A stretch of DNA of 64,000 bases from Mycobacterium nebraskense (GTDB taxonomy: Bacteria > Actinomycetota > Actinomycetes > Mycobacteriales > Mycobacteriaceae): assembly GCF_002102255.1 (NCBI RefSeq), contig NZ_LQPH01000107.1:1-64000 (forward strand), given 5' to 3'. How positions within the stretch are numbered: the first letter of the stretch is position 1; every line of letters begins with the position of its first letter. A model generated the notes under the pieces. That model worked only from the letters and a program-made list of their open reading frames with translations. It was not told the origin of the DNA and ran no database searches. Of this stretch, positions 8,270-19,748 are shown one piece after another. The position numbers were made by a program, and so were the translations under genes.

Positions 8270-8911
8270 TTATTGGTAAGCGTAGAAGCCGGTTTCGGCG
8301 ATCCGGCGGCGCTCCTCCGGGGAGACATCGACATCGGCGGGCGACAGCAGAAACACCTTGGTCGCCACCTTGTCGAAGGAGCCGCGCAACGCGAAGGCCA
8401 GGCCGGCCGCGAAGTCGACGAGCCGCTTCGCGTCGGCGTTGTCCATCGACACCAGGTCCATGATGACCGGGGTGCCGTCGCGGAACCGCTCGCCGATGGT
8501 GCGGGCCTCGCTGTAATCCTTCGGCCGCAGCGTGGTGATCTTCGAGAGCGGGTGGCCCTCTTCGAACATCATCGCCATCCGGCGTGGGTCCATCGCCAGC
8601 GCGCCGCGGGTGGAGTTGCGCAGCCACGACCCGAAGCGGGGCCTGCCCATCTCGGGCCGCTCGAACTCGCGGGGATGCATGGCGCCGTAGCGCGACTCCT
8701 CCCCGTAACCGGCGCGGTAGCCGCTCGGCGGCGGGTAGTCGGCGGGCTCGCGCGGGTCGTCATAGTCGCGCCCCTCGTAGCGGCCGTACCCGTCGTCGAA
8801 ACGCGGGCGCGGGAAACCGCGGGAGGGAGCGTGGTCGTCGTAGTACTCGTCGTCGTAGTCGTCCATCGGGGCCATACCGAAATAGGCCTTGACTTTGTGC
8901 AGTGTGCTCAT
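8270..8911 (-). CDS. sepF: cell division protein SepF
   Basis: A 213-residue FtsZ-binding membrane anchor. The N-terminal 15 residues form the likely amphipathic membrane-targeting helix ([12 protein letters not shown]). A long acidic linker rich in Tyr, Asp and Arg follows, and the conserved DUF552 core covers about residues 120-205. In actinobacteria, which lack FtsA and ZipA, SepF is the main FtsZ membrane tether. The ATG at 8911 is the only start that gives this targeting helix at the N-terminus. It lies 62 bases downstream of yggS. Confidence 0.95.
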   Translation of the reverse strand: MSTLHKVKAYFGMAPMDDYDDEYYDDHAPSRGFPRPRFDDGYGRYEGRDYDDPREPADYPPPSGYRAGYGEESRYGAMHPREFERPEMGRPRFGSWLRNSTRGALAMDPRRMAMMFEEGHPLSKITTLRPKDYSEARTIGERFRDGTPVIMDLVSMDNADAKRLVDFAAGLAFALRGSFDKVATKVFLLSPADVDVSPEERRRIAETGFYAYQ

Positions 8912-8973
8912 TGCGTTGACCCCTTCTAGCCCCTGATGCTTGGTGTCAGTGATGAAGATGTGACTACAGTGAC

Positions 8974-9762
8974 TTAATACGGTGACGGTAGCGGCCGTGG
9001 ACCCAATAGCGCGGTACCGACACGCACACACGTCGAACCGTATTTGACGGCAATTTCGAAATCGTCGGACATGCCGGCGGACAGGCCGACTGCGTTCGGA
9101 TGGGATTCCAGGACGCGCAGGTGCTCCTGTCGCAGGCGGTCGAAGGCCGCGTCGGGATCCGCGCCCAGCGGCGGGATGGCCATCAGCCCGGCCAGTTCCA
9201 GGCATTTTGCCTCCTCGGCCTGCGCGCACAACTGGTCGACCGCCCCCGGCGTGGAGATGTCGACGCCGCCGCGCGTCTCGTCGCCATCGAGACTGATCTG
9301 GACGTAGATCCGCATCGGATCGGCGCGGCGGCCCTCCGCCAGGGCCGCCGACACGCCCCGATCGAGGGCGCTGAGCAGGTGTGAGCTGTCGACCGAGTGG
9401 GCGGTGTGCGCCCAGCGGGCAACCGAGCGGGCCTTGTTCCGCTGAATGTGGCCCACCATGTGCCAGCGCAGAGCCGGTACATCCGCCCGCGAAGATGACG
9501 CTAAAAGTCTGGTGACTTCGCTCACTTTCGCCGACGCTTCCTGATCCCGCGATTCGCCGACGGCCCGGCAACCCAATCGGGACAAAGTCACGACATCGGT
9601 TGCTGGAAAGAATTTGGTAATCGGCAGAAGTTCGATTTCACCGACATTGCGACCCGCCGCTTCCGCGGCGGCCGCAAGGCGCGAGCGCACGGCCGCTAAT
9701 GCGTGTGTCAATTCCGTTTCGCGGTCGCTGTGACTTTCCGGGGCCGGCGTCCTTTCCGCCAT
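8974..9762 (-). CDS. YggS-family pyridoxal phosphate homeostasis protein
   Basis: A 262-residue member of the YggS/PROSC family, which binds pyridoxal 5'-phosphate without known enzymatic activity and maintains vitamin B6 and amino acid balance. The PLP lysine lies in [10 protein letters not shown] near residue 50. The conserved [11 protein letters not shown] and the C-terminal [13 protein letters not shown] motif are present. The ATG at 9762 follows GGAG by 8 bases; a GTG at 9771, overlapping the yfiH stop as GTGA, is an alternative. The gene is in the conserved ftsZ-yfiH-yggS-sepF block. Confidence 0.93.
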   Translation of the reverse strand: MAERTPAPESHSDRETELTHALAAVRSRLAAAAEAAGRNVGEIELLPITKFFPATDVVTLSRLGCRAVGESRDQEASAKVSEVTRLLASSSRADVPALRWHMVGHIQRNKARSVARWAHTAHSVDSSHLLSALDRGVSAALAEGRRADPMRIYVQISLDGDETRGGVDISTPGAVDQLCAQAEEAKCLELAGLMAIPPLGADPDAAFDRLRQEHLRVLESHPNAVGLSAGMSDDFEIAVKYGSTCVRVGTALLGPRPLPSPY

Positions 9763-9767
9763 CGCGG

Positions 9768-10475
9768 TCACTCCATCCACACCAGCGAGGCCAGCCGCCC
9801 GGTCGGCGCGTCCCGGCGATGGCTGAACAGGGTGCGATCGGCGACCGTGCACCGCGGATCGATGTCGATGGCTGTGACGCCCAAATGCTTTAGCTGACAA
9901 GCGATTCCGGTCCGAAGGTCGAGGCCAGGAGTGCCGGCGGCGGTCACGGTGCGGCTGCCGGGCAGTGTCTCCTCCACCTCGTCGGCCATGGCGGCGGGCA
10001 CCTCGTAGTTGCGCCCGCTGACCGCCGGGCCCAGCAGGGCCGATATGTCCTCGGCGTGCGCGCCCAGCGCCAGCATCGCCTCCACGGTGCGCGCAACCAC
10101 GCCATACTGGGCGCCGACCCGGCCTGCATGCACCGCCGCGGCCACACCGGCGCGCGCGTCGGCCAGCAGCACCGGGACGCAGTCGGCGGTCACCACCGCC
10201 AGCGCCAAGCGCGCGGTGTTGGTCACCAACGCGTCCGTGTCGTCGACCGCGACGTCGCGGGGGCCGTCGACCACCTCGACCCGGTCGCCGTGGACCTGGT
10301 TCATCCACACCACGCGCTCAGGCTTGAGGCCGATGGCGGCGGCGAGCCGATTCCGGTTGGCGGCCACCGCCGCCGGGTCGTCACCGACGTGGTCGCCCAG
10401 GTTGAAGGTGTCGAACGGTGGACCGGAGACACCGCCCGAGCGGGTCGTGGTCACCCGCCGAATGCGCACGCTCAC
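9768..10475 (-). CDS. YfiH/LACC1-family multicopper-like oxidoreductase or purine nucleosidase
   Basis: About 235 residues of the YfiH (DUF152) family. The core runs from the TTTRSGGVS motif through NQVHGDRV, TADCVPV and AAVHAGRVG to the C-terminal FSHRRD motif; the Cys and His residues form the metal site. In E. coli YfiH acts on UDP-MurNAc quality control, and the human relative LACC1 has purine nucleoside activity. The start is uncertain: the GTG at 10475 begins the conserved core, while an ATG at 10520 or a TTG at 10556 would extend it. It follows ftsZ directly. Confidence 0.88.
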   Translation of the reverse strand: MSVRIRRVTTTRSGGVSGPPFDTFNLGDHVGDDPAAVAANRNRLAAAIGLKPERVVWMNQVHGDRVEVVDGPRDVAVDDTDALVTNTARLALAVVTADCVPVLLADARAGVAAAVHAGRVGAQYGVVARTVEAMLALGAHAEDISALLGPAVSGRNYEVPAAMADEVEETLPGSRTVTAAGTPGLDLRTGIACQLKHLGVTAIDIDPRCTVADRTLFSHRRDAPTGRLASLVWME

Positions 10476-10566
10476 CTGTTCAGTATCCGGAACGCACCGC
10501 CTGCCAGGGGGCAGCGCCATCCGGCCGCGGCCGGTTCGTCGCGCACTGGCAAGCAAATCGAGACCC

Positions 10567-11724
10567 TCAGCGGCGCATGAATGGCGGCACGTCGACGTCG
10601 TCGTCGTCGCCGCCGATATTCAGCGTGGCACCGTTGGTGTGGACCGGCACGCTGACCGCGTCGACCGGCTCGAAAAGCGTGGAACTGAGCTTGCCGGACT
10701 TCGCCGACTCGATCCGGTGCGCACCACCGGCTTTCTCTCCGGCACTACCCCCGATGACCGCCTTGCGTCCCGCTCCGGTGGCGTCGAAGCCCGCCGCGAT
10801 GACGGTGACGCGCACCTCGTCACCCAGCGAGTCGTCGATGACCGTGCCGAAGATGATGTTGGCGTCCTGATGGGCGGCGTCCTGCACGAGCGAGGCCGCC
10901 TCGTTGATCTCGAACAGCCCTAGGTCGCTGCCGCCGGCGATGGACATCAGCACGCCCTGGGCGCCCTCCATCGACGCCTCCAGCAGCGGCGAGTTGATCG
11001 CGATCTCGGCGGCCTTGAGCGACCGGCCCTCGCCGCGCGCAGAGCCGATGCCCATCAACGCGGTGCCGGCCCCGGACATGATGCCCTTGACGTCGGCGAA
11101 GTCGACGTTGATCAGCCCGGGCGTGGTGATCAGGTCGGTGATGCCCTGCACACCGTTGAGCAGCACCTCGTCGGCGCTCCGGAACGCGTCCATCAGCGAT
11201 ACCGCGGCGTCGCCCATCTGCAGCAGCCGGTCGTTGGGGATCACGATGAGGGTGTCGCAGCTCTCCCGCAGCGAGGCGATGCCGCTTTCTGCCTGATTGC
11301 CGCGCCGCTTGCCCTCGAAGGAGAACGGCCGGGTGACCACGCCGACGGTCAGCGCGCCCAGCTTGCGGGCGATGCTGGCCACGACGGGCGCGCCGCCGGT
11401 GCCGGTCCCGCCGCCCTCGCCGGCGGTGACGAACACCATGTCCGCCCCGCGCAGCAGCTCCTCGATCTCGTCCTTGGCGTCGTCGGCGGCCTTGCGGCCG
11501 ACCTCGGGGTCCGCGCCGGCGCCCAGCCCGCGGGTGGAGTCGCGGCCGACGTCGAGTTTGACGTCGGCATCGCTCATCAACAGCGCCTGCGCGTCGGTGT
11601 TGATCGCGATGAACTCCACGCCCTTGAGGCCCTGCTCGATCATCCGGTTCACGGCGTTGACACCGCCGCCACCGATACCCACGACCTTGATGACGGCCAG
11701 GTAGTTATGTGGGGGGGTCATCAT
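10567..11724 (-). CDS. ftsZ: cell division protein FtsZ
   Basis: A 385-residue tubulin-like GTPase that forms the division ring. The GTP-binding signature [10 protein letters not shown] is at residues 104-113, the synergy loop follows, and the C-terminal tail [12 protein letters not shown] is the usual mycobacterial peptide that recruits SepF and FtsW. The ATG at 11724 has a GGGAGGAAAAC ribosome binding site; a second ATG directly after it is the start used in M. tuberculosis. A 232-bp gap separates it from ftsQ and carries its own promoter-like sequence. Confidence 0.99.
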   Translation of the reverse strand: MMTPPHNYLAVIKVVGIGGGGVNAVNRMIEQGLKGVEFIAINTDAQALLMSDADVKLDVGRDSTRGLGAGADPEVGRKAADDAKDEIEELLRGADMVFVTAGEGGGTGTGGAPVVASIARKLGALTVGVVTRPFSFEGKRRGNQAESGIASLRESCDTLIVIPNDRLLQMGDAAVSLMDAFRSADEVLLNGVQGITDLITTPGLINVDFADVKGIMSGAGTALMGIGSARGEGRSLKAAEIAINSPLLEASMEGAQGVLMSIAGGSDLGLFEINEAASLVQDAAHQDANIIFGTVIDDSLGDEVRVTVIAAGFDATGAGRKAVIGGSAGEKAGGAHRIESAKSGKLSSTLFEPVDAVSVPVHTNGATLNIGGDDDDVDVPPFMRR

Positions 11725-11811
11725 TCGTTTTCCTCCCTGGTGGGCTCAAGTTCTTCGCGACGGGGTTCCTCCCGATCGTTCGCGGCCCTTCCTGGCAAAC
11801 CCTCAACCTCA

Positions 11812-11835
11812 ACCATAGAGTTAGAGTTATGTCAA
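11812..11835 (-). promoter_or_regulatory. promoter-like hexamer repeats upstream of ftsZ
   Basis: Read on the minus strand, TTGACA (11835-11830) is followed by two copies of TAACTC and then TATGGT (11817-11812), and just downstream by tandem GGTTGA units. TTGACA is a perfect -35 hexamer, and TATGGT fits the TANNNT mycobacterial -10 pattern, but the spacing between them is only 12 bases, so they may belong to different start sites. ftsZ of M. tuberculosis is known to have several promoters in this gap. Confidence 0.5.
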
Positions 11836-11956
11836 GTAGTTCCGCGTAACCAGAACGGTATGGGCATGCCGCGCGCTAACCCCGCAGGCGCGCCGACGCG
11901 CGGCTCGCAAATTTTTTCCTGTTGCGGCCGTCACACGCCGGGGTTGACGGGCGTCG

Positions 11957-12892
11957 CTACTTCACCGTGGGCAGGTCGGGGCTGGAGACGTCGTAGGTCC
12001 GCCCGGGCTGCGTCAGCAGCGCGGCCAGCTTCTCGGCCTTCTCGTCGGTGCGATCGGTTGTCCCCCAAATGACCACGCGGCCATCGCCGAGCGTGAGCGT
12101 GATCGAGGCGACCGAAGGGGCCGCGATCCGGCCCACCTGACCCGCGACCTCGGGCCGCAGCGCGGTCAGCACCTGCAGCGCGGCCTTGGTCGCCGGGTCG
12201 GTGGGGCCGGGATTGGCGACGTCGAGGTATGGCAGCGCCGGCGGCGGCGGCCCGGTCGCGAAGTCGACGCCGTCGCGGTCGAAGAGGTGCGGGCCGTCGG
12301 GAAAGTCCTTCACGGCCACCGGAACTCGCTCGACGATGGTGATGCGCAGTGCCGACGGATATTGGCGTTGCACCCGCGCGCTGGCCACCCGCCGGATCGC
12401 CGCCACCCGGTCGGCCACCTGGTTGGTGTTGATCTGCAGCAGCGGCGTCCCCGGTCGCACCCGCGCCGCATCCAGCACCTCTTCCCGGGTCACCTCCCCG
12501 GTGCCGACGACGACGATGTTGCGGGCCGACATCGCGGGCGTGAAATAGAGGATCAGCGCGAGCCCGATCCCGACGGCGACCAGCAGCACCGTCACCAACA
12601 GCATCTTCAAGCCACGAACCACGCCCCGTGCGACGGGCTTGGATTCGTCGAGCGGGCGTCCGCTGACCCGGCGTTTGGCCTCCCGGCGGGCTTCCTCGAT
12701 GGCGGTGGCGCGCTCCTGGGCGGCGCGGCGTTCGGCCCGTTCGCGGCGGGCCCGCCGGCGCGGACCCTCGAATTCGTCCGGGGCCGCCGGGGTTTCGGCC
12801 TCGGGCCCTCCGACGAAGAGCGGCTCGGTGACGGCGTCCCCGGCCGCCTCGGCGTCGGCCGGCTCGCCCACGACGCCGTTCGGCTGGGTCAT
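11957..12892 (-). CDS. ftsQ: cell division protein FtsQ
   Basis: A 311-residue bitopic division protein, close in length to the 314 residues of M. tuberculosis FtsQ. A long charged Arg/Ala/Glu-rich cytoplasmic domain (1-95) precedes a transmembrane helix at about 96-119. The POTRA domain follows, starting at [18 protein letters not shown], and then the FtsQ beta domain. It bridges early and late divisome proteins. The ATG at 12892 overlaps the murC stop (ATGA), so it is translationally coupled. It is the last gene before the ftsZ promoter gap. Confidence 0.96.
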   Translation of the reverse strand: MTQPNGVVGEPADAEAAGDAVTEPLFVGGPEAETPAAPDEFEGPRRRARRERAERRAAQERATAIEEARREAKRRVSGRPLDESKPVARGVVRGLKMLLVTVLLVAVGIGLALILYFTPAMSARNIVVVGTGEVTREEVLDAARVRPGTPLLQINTNQVADRVAAIRRVASARVQRQYPSALRITIVERVPVAVKDFPDGPHLFDRDGVDFATGPPPPALPYLDVANPGPTDPATKAALQVLTALRPEVAGQVGRIAAPSVASITLTLGDGRVVIWGTTDRTDEKAEKLAALLTQPGRTYDVSSPDLPTVK

Positions 12893-14349
12893 CGCATCAC
12901 CCCCGGGCGGCCGGGAGCGCTGCGGTTGTCCCGGATCCGCAGCTCGGTCACGATTTCCGGCGCCAGCAAGGTCACGTCGCCCGCACCCATCGTGACGATG
13001 ACGTCGCCGGGGCCGGCGGCCGCGGCCACCTCCGCGGCGACCGCGGAGAGGTTGGGCAGGTAGCGCACCCGCACGCTGACGTGCTCGGCGACGCTGGCGC
13101 CGCTGACGCCGGCGAGTGGTTGCTCGCGCGCGCCGTAGACGTCGAGCACGAACACCTCGTCGGCGGCATCGAGCGCGCGGCCGAACTCCGCGGCGAATTC
13201 CTTTGTGCGCGAATACAAATGGGGCTGAAACACCACCAGGCTGCGACCGCCGCCGCTCTGCTCGAGGACCGTGCGGACCGCCGCCAGCGTGGCGCTGATC
13301 TCGGTGGGATGGTGGGCGTAGTCGTCGAAGACGCGCACCGACCCGGCGATGCCCACCAGTTCGAACCGGCGGCGCACCCCCTCGAAGCCGGCCAGCCCGT
13401 CGAGCACCGCGTCGACCGAGGCGCCGATCTCGATCGCCGCCAGCAGGGCGCCCAGCGCATTGAGCGCCATGTGCCGCCCGGGCACCGACAGCCGCATCAC
13501 CCGGGCGTGCTGTTCGCCCGCCAACTGGATATGTGCGACCGCCTCGGTGCCCTGCTGCTCCCAGGACAACAGGGTGGCGGCGTGGTCTTGGTCCGGCGCG
13601 GATCCGTACCGCAGTACCCGGATTCCCAGCTCGGCGGTGCGCTCCGCCAGCGCGGCCGCGCCCGGGTCGTCGACGCACACCACCAGCGCTCCCCCCGGGG
13701 CGAGCCGTTCCACGAAGGCGTCGAACACCCCGACGTAGGCGTCGGCGCTGCCGTAGAAATCCAGGTGATCGGTCTCGATGTTGGTGACGACCGCGACGTT
13801 GGGCGTGTACTCCAGCAGCGAGCCGTCGCTCTCGTCGGCCTCCGCGACGAAGCAGTCGCCGCTGCCGTGATGCGCGTTGGTGCCGGCCTCCCCCATCTCG
13901 CCGCCGACCGCGAAGGACGGGTCGCGCCCGCAGTGCTGCAGCGCCACGATCAACATCGACGTCGTCGTCGTCTTGCCGTGCGTGCCGGTGACCATCAGCG
14001 TGGTGCGCCCGTCCATCAGCCTGGCCAGCACCGCCGGGCGCAGGATCACCGGGATGCCGCGCCGCCGGGCTTCGACGAGCTCGGGGTTGGTCTTCGGGAT
14101 GGCGGCGTGGGTGGTGATGACCGCGGTCGGGCCGCCGGGCAACAGGTCGAGCGACGATGCGTCGTGGCCGATGCGGATCGACGCGCCCCGGGCCCGCAAG
14201 GCGTGCACGCCGCGCGACTCCTTGGCGTCGGACCCGGACACCAGCGCGCCGCGGTCCAGCAGGATGCGGGCGATGCCCGACATGCCGGCTCCCCCGATGC
14301 CCACCATGTGCACCCGCTGCAGCTCGGGCGGCAGCTGTTCGGCGTTCAC
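12889..14349 (-). CDS. murC: UDP-N-acetylmuramate--L-alanine ligase
   Basis: A 486-residue cytosolic Mur ligase that adds L-alanine to UDP-MurNAc, or UDP-MurNGlyc in mycobacteria. The N-terminal domain begins with the [15 protein letters not shown] nucleotide-binding loop. The ATP P-loop [10 protein letters not shown] is at residues 121-130, and the EADESDGS and DDYAHHPTE motifs are present. The GTG at 14349 overlaps the murG stop as GTGA and has a GGGAGGACGAC ribosome binding site. Its end overlaps ftsQ. Confidence 0.98.
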   Translation of the reverse strand: MNAEQLPPELQRVHMVGIGGAGMSGIARILLDRGALVSGSDAKESRGVHALRARGASIRIGHDASSLDLLPGGPTAVITTHAAIPKTNPELVEARRRGIPVILRPAVLARLMDGRTTLMVTGTHGKTTTTSMLIVALQHCGRDPSFAVGGEMGEAGTNAHHGSGDCFVAEADESDGSLLEYTPNVAVVTNIETDHLDFYGSADAYVGVFDAFVERLAPGGALVVCVDDPGAAALAERTAELGIRVLRYGSAPDQDHAATLLSWEQQGTEAVAHIQLAGEQHARVMRLSVPGRHMALNALGALLAAIEIGASVDAVLDGLAGFEGVRRRFELVGIAGSVRVFDDYAHHPTEISATLAAVRTVLEQSGGGRSLVVFQPHLYSRTKEFAAEFGRALDAADEVFVLDVYGAREQPLAGVSGASVAEHVSVRVRYLPNLSAVAAEVAAAAGPGDVIVTMGAGDVTLLAPEIVTELRIRDNRSAPGRPGVMR

Positions 14350-15566
14350 CGTCGTCCTCCCGCCGCTGCCTTCCTGGCGATGTCCAGCGCCGCCTGTGCC
14401 ACCTGGCGCGCCGCGTCGGGGTGCCCCACGCGCGCGGCGGCCGATGTCATCGCCGCCAACCGCGGCGGGTCGTTGAGCAGCCCGGCCACCTCGCGGGCGA
14501 CCAGCTCCGGCGTCAGGGCGGCGTCGGCCACCAGCATGCCGCCCCCGGCGTTGACCACCGGCAGCGCGTTGAGCCGCTGCTCGCCGTTGCCGATCGGCAG
14601 CGGCACGTAGATGGCCGGCAACCCGACGGCCGAGACCTCGGCGACGGTCATCGCGCCGGACCGGCAGATCGCCAGGTCGGCGGCGGCATAGGCCAGGTCC
14701 ATCCGGTCGAGGTAGGGCACCGCCACGTACGGCGGATCGCCGGGTTGGCTCTCCCGCAGCTCGAGGGTATTTTTCGGTCCGTGCGCGTGCAGCACCGACA
14801 CGCCCGCGGCGGCCAGGTCGGCGGCGGCCCCGGACACGGCCCGGTTCAGTGACACGGCGCCCTGCGAGCCGCCGAACACCAGCAACACCCGCGCGTCGCC
14901 GGCGAAGCCGAAGTGCTTGCGCGCCTCGGCCCGCAGCGCCGCGCGGTCCAGCGAGGTGATGGCCGCCCGCACCGGCACCCCGACCACCTCGGCGCGCGGT
15001 AACCCGCAATCGGGCACCGCGGAGAGCACGCGGTCGGCGCCGCGGGCGCCGATCCGGTTGGCCAGCCCGGCGCGGGCGTTGGCTTCGTGGATCAGCACCG
15101 GGACGCGGCGCCTACGGCTGAGACCGCGCGGGATCCCGCGAGCGGCGAGGTATGCGGGTAGCGCCACGTATCCACCGAAACCGATGATGACGTCGGCGTC
15201 GACCGCGTCGAGCACGGCGCGGGTCTCCCGGACCGCGCGCCACACCCGCGGGGGCAGCCGCGCCAGGTCGCCGCTGGGCTTACGCGGCAGCGGCACCGGG
15301 GTGATCAGCTCGAGGTGGTAGCCGCGCTCGGGCACCAGCCGGGTCTCCAGCCCGCGGTGGGTGCCCAGCGCGGTGATGCGCACCTGCGGATCGAGCGCGC
15401 TGAGCGCGTCGGCCACGGCCATCGCGGGCTCCACGTGGCCGGCGGTGCCCCCGCCGGCCAGCACGACCGACAGTGGCTTGAGAGGCTGAAAAGCCGACAA
15501 CGCGGCACCGGCGGGCTGGGGGCTTGCCCCCCGCCCGCCGGTCGGCTTGCTGACCGTGTCTTTCAC
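14346..15566 (-). CDS. murG: UDP-GlcNAc:lipid I N-acetylglucosaminyltransferase MurG
   Basis: A 406-residue GT28 glycosyltransferase that converts lipid I to lipid II at the inner membrane face. The glycine-rich loop [14 protein letters not shown] lies near residue 34 and a second loop FGGSQGA in the C-terminal half; the donor-site motif is [21 protein letters not shown]. As in M. tuberculosis there is a poorly conserved Pro/Gly-rich N-terminal extension of about 30 residues. The DNA of that extension holds a GGGGGCTTGCCCCC inverted repeat. The GTG at 15566 overlaps the ftsW stop (GTGA). Confidence 0.97.
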   Translation of the reverse strand: MKDTVSKPTGGRGASPQPAGAALSAFQPLKPLSVVLAGGGTAGHVEPAMAVADALSALDPQVRITALGTHRGLETRLVPERGYHLELITPVPLPRKPSGDLARLPPRVWRAVRETRAVLDAVDADVIIGFGGYVALPAYLAARGIPRGLSRRRRVPVLIHEANARAGLANRIGARGADRVLSAVPDCGLPRAEVVGVPVRAAITSLDRAALRAEARKHFGFAGDARVLLVFGGSQGAVSLNRAVSGAAADLAAAGVSVLHAHGPKNTLELRESQPGDPPYVAVPYLDRMDLAYAAADLAICRSGAMTVAEVSAVGLPAIYVPLPIGNGEQRLNALPVVNAGGGMLVADAALTPELVAREVAGLLNDPPRLAAMTSAAARVGHPDAARQVAQAALDIARKAAAGGRR

Positions 15567-17203
15567 CCGTAACGCTGACCTTCCAGTGCGCGAGCGCGCC
15601 GCGCCTGACGCTGGCCGGCGTACCGCTGGCCAGCTCCATGATGCACCGCCCTGCGGGCCGGCCGGGCGGCTGTGCGGGAGAACGCCGGCCGCAGCGGTTC
15701 CTCGGCCTTTTGGGGGGCCTTGCGGGAGGGCTTGCGCGCGGGCGCCTGGGCGGCCTTCTGCGCGCCGTTGCGGGAGGAGCCACCCTTGGCCGGTTGCTTG
15801 TCCCCGCGCTTGCGGTCGCGGAACGACTCCAGCCGGGTCGGCACGTACGGCTGCGGCAGTGGCAGCCGCAGGAACCGGTTCACCTTGTCGTCGCGGCCGG
15901 CGCGCAGGGCCGCCACGGCCTCGGGTTCGTGACGGGCCGCATTGGCCATGATCCCGATCATGAAAAGCGTTGCCGCCGTGGATGTTCCGCCCGCAGAGAT
16001 GAGCGGCAGCTGAATACCGGTGACCGGCAGGATCCCGATCACGTAGCCGATGTTGATGAACGCCTGACCCAGCACCCACATCGTCGTGGTGGCGGTCAGC
16101 AGCCGCAGGAAGGGGTCGGCCGAACGGCGGGCGATGCGCATCCCGGTGTAGGCGAACAACCCGAAGAGCACCAGCAGCCCGAACGCGCCGACGAAGCCTA
16201 GCTCCTCGCCGATGATCGCGAAGATGAAGTCGTTGTGGGCGTTGGGCAGGTAGTTCCACTTGGCGACACCCTGGCCCAGGCCGTCGCCGAAGACGCCGCC
16301 GTGGGCCAGGGCGAACTTCGCCTGGCGGGCCTGGTAACCGGTGTCCATCGGGTCGTTCTCGGGATTCATCCAGGATTTCACCCGGTCGGAGCGGTAGCCC
16401 GCGGACATCGCCAGGATCGCGCCGGCCATGAAGACCGCCAGCAGCGAGGTGGCGAAGACGCGCAGCGGCAGCCCGGCGTACCACAACAGCGCCAGCAGGA
16501 TGATGCCCAGCGACACCGTCTGCCCCAGGTCGGGCTGGGCCACGATGAGCGCCAGCGCGATGACCGCGGCCGGCACCAGCGGGATCAGCATCTCGCGCAG
16601 CGAGGCCCGCTCCAGCCGGCGGGCCGCCAGCAGATGCGCGCCCCAGATGGCGAAGGCGATTTTGGCCAGCTCGGACGGCTGCATCGAAAAGCCGGCGACG
16701 ACGAACCACTTCCGCGACCCGTTGGCCAGGTTCCCGATGCCGGGAACGAGCACGAGCACCAGCAGGATGACGGTGACCACATAGCCGGTGAAGGCGACCC
16801 GGCGGATGAACCGCACCGACATTCGCAGCGAGGCGTAGCAGGCGATCAGGCCGATCACCGTCCACAACACCTGCTTGCCGAAGATCACCCAGGCCGACCC
16901 GTCGGCGTCGTAGGACCGCACGCCCGACGCCGAGAGCACCATGATGAGGCCGAGCGTGGTCAGCAGCCCGGTCACCGCGATGATCAGGTGAAACGAGGTC
17001 ATCGGCCGGCTCAGCCACGCGCCGAACCGGTTGCGCCCTTCGGCCGTGACCTGCGTTTTCGTGGATGGCTTGGCTTCGGAGGCGCCGGCGGTGCTCACCG
17101 GGCCGGTCGCCTCGTCGGCCGCCCCCGGCTCGGCCGCGGCGGTCTCGGCGGCGGCTTCGGTTGCTTTGCCCCGGCGTCTCAGCCGGGCCAGCGGGTTACC
17201 CAC
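15563..17203 (-). CDS. ftsW: SEDS-family septal peptidoglycan polymerase FtsW
   Basis: A 546-residue polytopic membrane protein with about ten transmembrane helices between residues 70 and 450. The SEDS hallmarks are visible, including [23 protein letters not shown], with the catalytic Asp region of the large periplasmic loop, and [16 protein letters not shown]. Charged tails flank the core: an Ala/Glu-rich N-terminus and a Lys/Arg-rich C-terminus, the mycobacterial form. FtsW polymerises septal glycan with PbpB. It starts with GTG 6 bases after the murD stop and its stop overlaps murG. Confidence 0.97.
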   Translation of the reverse strand: MGNPLARLRRRGKATEAAAETAAAEPGAADEATGPVSTAGASEAKPSTKTQVTAEGRNRFGAWLSRPMTSFHLIIAVTGLLTTLGLIMVLSASGVRSYDADGSAWVIFGKQVLWTVIGLIACYASLRMSVRFIRRVAFTGYVVTVILLVLVLVPGIGNLANGSRKWFVVAGFSMQPSELAKIAFAIWGAHLLAARRLERASLREMLIPLVPAAVIALALIVAQPDLGQTVSLGIILLALLWYAGLPLRVFATSLLAVFMAGAILAMSAGYRSDRVKSWMNPENDPMDTGYQARQAKFALAHGGVFGDGLGQGVAKWNYLPNAHNDFIFAIIGEELGFVGAFGLLVLFGLFAYTGMRIARRSADPFLRLLTATTTMWVLGQAFINIGYVIGILPVTGIQLPLISAGGTSTAATLFMIGIMANAARHEPEAVAALRAGRDDKVNRFLRLPLPQPYVPTRLESFRDRKRGDKQPAKGGSSRNGAQKAAQAPARKPSRKAPQKAEEPLRPAFSRTAARPARRAVHHGAGQRYAGQRQARRARALEGQRYG

Positions 17204-17209
17204 GCCCGC

Positions 17210-18676
17210 CTACCGCGTGGCCGCGCGGACGGCGGCGGCGAAGGCGTCGCCCCGGTCGGCGTACCCGGTGAACTGGTCGAATGATGCGCCGGCCGGTGCC
17301 AGCAGCACCGTGTCGCCGGGCCGTGCCAGGTCGCGGGCCGCGGCCACCGCCGCGTTCATGACGGAAGTGCCGAGGTCCCCGCCCGAATGTTTCACTTCTG
17401 TCACATCTGCACCAACAACCACAGCCGTCGCATTCATATCAGCATCCTCGCCTGTCACAACCTGGACGACGGGGACATCCGGCGCGTGTCGCGATAACGC
17501 CTCTGCAACCTCTTGGCGATCTCGGCCGATGAGCACCGCACCGACCAGCCGGGAGGCGATCCTGGCGACCTCCGCGTCGACCGACGCGCCCTTGAGCAAA
17601 CCCCCCGCCACCCAGACAACGCGCGGGTAGGCCAGCACGGAAGCCTCGGCGGCGTGCGGGTTGGTGGCCTTCGAGTCGTCGACGTAGGTGATCCCGTCGG
17701 CGACCGCGACCACCTCCGCCCGGTGCCGGCCCACCCGGAAGGACGCGATCGCGGACGCGATCGCCTCGGCCGGCACTCCGACGCTGCGCGCCAGCGCCGC
17801 CGCGGCCAGGGCGTCGAGGATCCCGACGGGTCCCGGCACCGGGATCGAGTCGACGGGCAGAAGCGCGAGGTCGTCGGCGAAGGCGCGGTCGATCAGTTGG
17901 CCGTCACGCACGCCCAGTTCGCCCGCCGCCGGCTCGCCGAGCCGGAAGCCGACGCGCACCGGCGCCGCGGCGGTGTCCAGCAACGCGGCCGCCCGGGCGT
18001 CGTCGAGCCCCACCACCGCCACCCGGCCGTTGAGCACCCGCGCCTTCGCCGCCGTGTACTCGGCCATGGTGGAGTGCCAGTCCAGGTGGTCTTCGGCGAT
18101 GTTGAGCACCACGCCCGCCTCGGGCCGCACCGAGGGCGCCCAGTGCAGCTGGAAGCTGGACAGCTCGACGGCCAGCAGGTCGGCGGGCGCTTCGAGCACG
18201 TCCAGGATCGGATCGCCGATGTTGCCGCACAACAGGCTGCGCCGGCCCGCGGCGGTCAACATCGCGTGCAGCATCGACGTCGTGGTGGTCTTGCCGTTGG
18301 TGCCGGTCACCACCAGCCAGCGGCGCGGCGGCCCGTACTCGCCGGCGGCGTCGAGCCGCCAGGCCAGCTCCACATCGCCCCAGACCGGCACGCCCGCGGC
18401 CGCGGCGGCGACCAGCAGCGGTGTGTCCGGGGAGAACCCCGGACTGGTGACCACCAGCGCATATTCGGCAATGTGCTGCGTGGCCGTCGCCGTCGTCACG
18501 GTCGCCACGCCGTTTTCGGCGTAGCGCCGCAGCGTTGCCGGGTCGTCGTCGCACAGCGCCGGGACGGCGCCGAATCGGGTCAGGGCCGCCAGCACTGCCC
18601 TGCCGGTCACGCCGCCGCCGGCGACCAGCACGGCCGCGCCCCGCACCAAGGGGTCGAGCCCGGGCACGTCAGGCAC
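17210..18676 (-). CDS. murD: UDP-N-acetylmuramoylalanine--D-glutamate ligase
   Basis: A 488-residue Mur ligase that adds D-glutamate to UDP-MurNAc-L-Ala. The ATP-binding TGTNGKTTT is at residues 124-132, followed by [21 protein letters not shown] and the [12 protein letters not shown] motif of the C-terminal domain. The GTG at 18676 overlaps the mraY stop by 8 bases; a GTG at 18667 is also possible, and the frame stays open further upstream but only within mraY. The length agrees with the M. tuberculosis enzyme. Confidence 0.97.
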   Translation of the reverse strand: MPDVPGLDPLVRGAAVLVAGGGVTGRAVLAALTRFGAVPALCDDDPATLRRYAENGVATVTTATATQHIAEYALVVTSPGFSPDTPLLVAAAAAGVPVWGDVELAWRLDAAGEYGPPRRWLVVTGTNGKTTTTSMLHAMLTAAGRRSLLCGNIGDPILDVLEAPADLLAVELSSFQLHWAPSVRPEAGVVLNIAEDHLDWHSTMAEYTAAKARVLNGRVAVVGLDDARAAALLDTAAAPVRVGFRLGEPAAGELGVRDGQLIDRAFADDLALLPVDSIPVPGPVGILDALAAAALARSVGVPAEAIASAIASFRVGRHRAEVVAVADGITYVDDSKATNPHAAEASVLAYPRVVWVAGGLLKGASVDAEVARIASRLVGAVLIGRDRQEVAEALSRHAPDVPVVQVVTGEDADMNATAVVVGADVTEVKHSGGDLGTSVMNAAVAAARDLARPGDTVLLAPAGASFDQFTGYADRGDAFAAAVRAATR

Positions 18677-19748
18677 CGATCGCGGCCAGCCACTCACCGT
18701 AGAAAAGGGCCACGCCCAGACCACAGGTGATGGCCGTGAGCAGCCAGAAGCGGATGATCACCGTTGTTTCGGCCCAGCCGGCCAATTCGAAGTGGTGGTG
18801 GAAGGGCGCCATCCGGAACACCCGGCGACCGGTGGTGCGAAACGCCAGGATCTGCAGCACCACGGAGGTGACCTCGGCGACGAACAGCGACCCCAGCACG
18901 ACGGCGAGGATCTCGGTGCGGCTGGTGACCGACAGACCCGCGATGATGCCGCCCAGCGCCAGCGATCCGGTGTCCCCCATGAAAATCTTTGCGGGCGCGG
19001 CATTCCACCACAAGAAGCCGATGCAGGCGCCCGCGGTGGCGGCCGCCACGAGCGCCAGGTCCAGCGGGTCGCGCACGTTGTAACAACCCAGGCCCGGCGC
19101 GGTGACGCAGGCGTTGCGGTACTGCCAGAAGGTGATCAACACGTAGGCGGCGGTGACCATCGCCATGCACCCGGCGGCCAGCCCGTCCAGCCCGTCGGTG
19201 AAGTTGACCGCGTTGGACCAGGCGCTGACTACGACCACGCAGAACAACACGAACAGGCCCGGAGCCAAAGTGACGGTGGCGATCTCGCGCACGTAGGACA
19301 AGTCCGAGCTGGCCGGCGTCAACCCGCTGCCATTGCGGAACTGCAAGACCAGCACCCCGAACAGCACCGCGGCGGCAATCTGCCCGACGGTCTTGGCCGT
19401 CTTGTTCAGCCCGAGATTGCGCGACCGGCGGATCTTGATCAGGTCATCGAGGAAGCCGACGCCTCCGAGCACGGTGGCCAGGGCCAACACCAGTAGACCC
19501 GACGCCGAGACGCCCTCCCCGTCGAACACCAGCCCGGCCAGGTGCGTCCCGAGGTATCCGGCCCAGATGCCGGCCAGGATGGCCACCCCACCCATCGACG
19601 GGGTGCCCCGCTTGGTGTGGTGGCTGGGCGGGCCGTCGTCGCGCGTGTGATGGCCAAAACCCTGCCTGGTGAACAGCCGAATCAGCGCCGGGGTCAACAG
19701 GATTGAGACGGCGAGAGCGACGGCCACGGCGATGAGGATCTGCCTCAC
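18669..19748 (-). CDS. mraY: phospho-N-acetylmuramoyl-pentapeptide transferase MraY
   Basis: A 359-residue membrane enzyme with about ten transmembrane helices that transfers phospho-MurNAc-pentapeptide to decaprenyl phosphate, making lipid I. The catalytic aspartate motifs are [23 protein letters not shown] and [11 protein letters not shown], and the HHH-type motif appears as APFHHHFEL. The N-terminal [14 protein letters not shown] is also typical. The GTG at 19748 overlaps the murF stop (GTGA). Confidence 0.98.
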   Translation of the reverse strand: MRQILIAVAVALAVSILLTPALIRLFTRQGFGHHTRDDGPPSHHTKRGTPSMGGVAILAGIWAGYLGTHLAGLVFDGEGVSASGLLVLALATVLGGVGFLDDLIKIRRSRNLGLNKTAKTVGQIAAAVLFGVLVLQFRNGSGLTPASSDLSYVREIATVTLAPGLFVLFCVVVVSAWSNAVNFTDGLDGLAAGCMAMVTAAYVLITFWQYRNACVTAPGLGCYNVRDPLDLALVAAATAGACIGFLWWNAAPAKIFMGDTGSLALGGIIAGLSVTSRTEILAVVLGSLFVAEVTSVVLQILAFRTTGRRVFRMAPFHHHFELAGWAETTVIIRFWLLTAITCGLGVALFYGEWLAAIGA

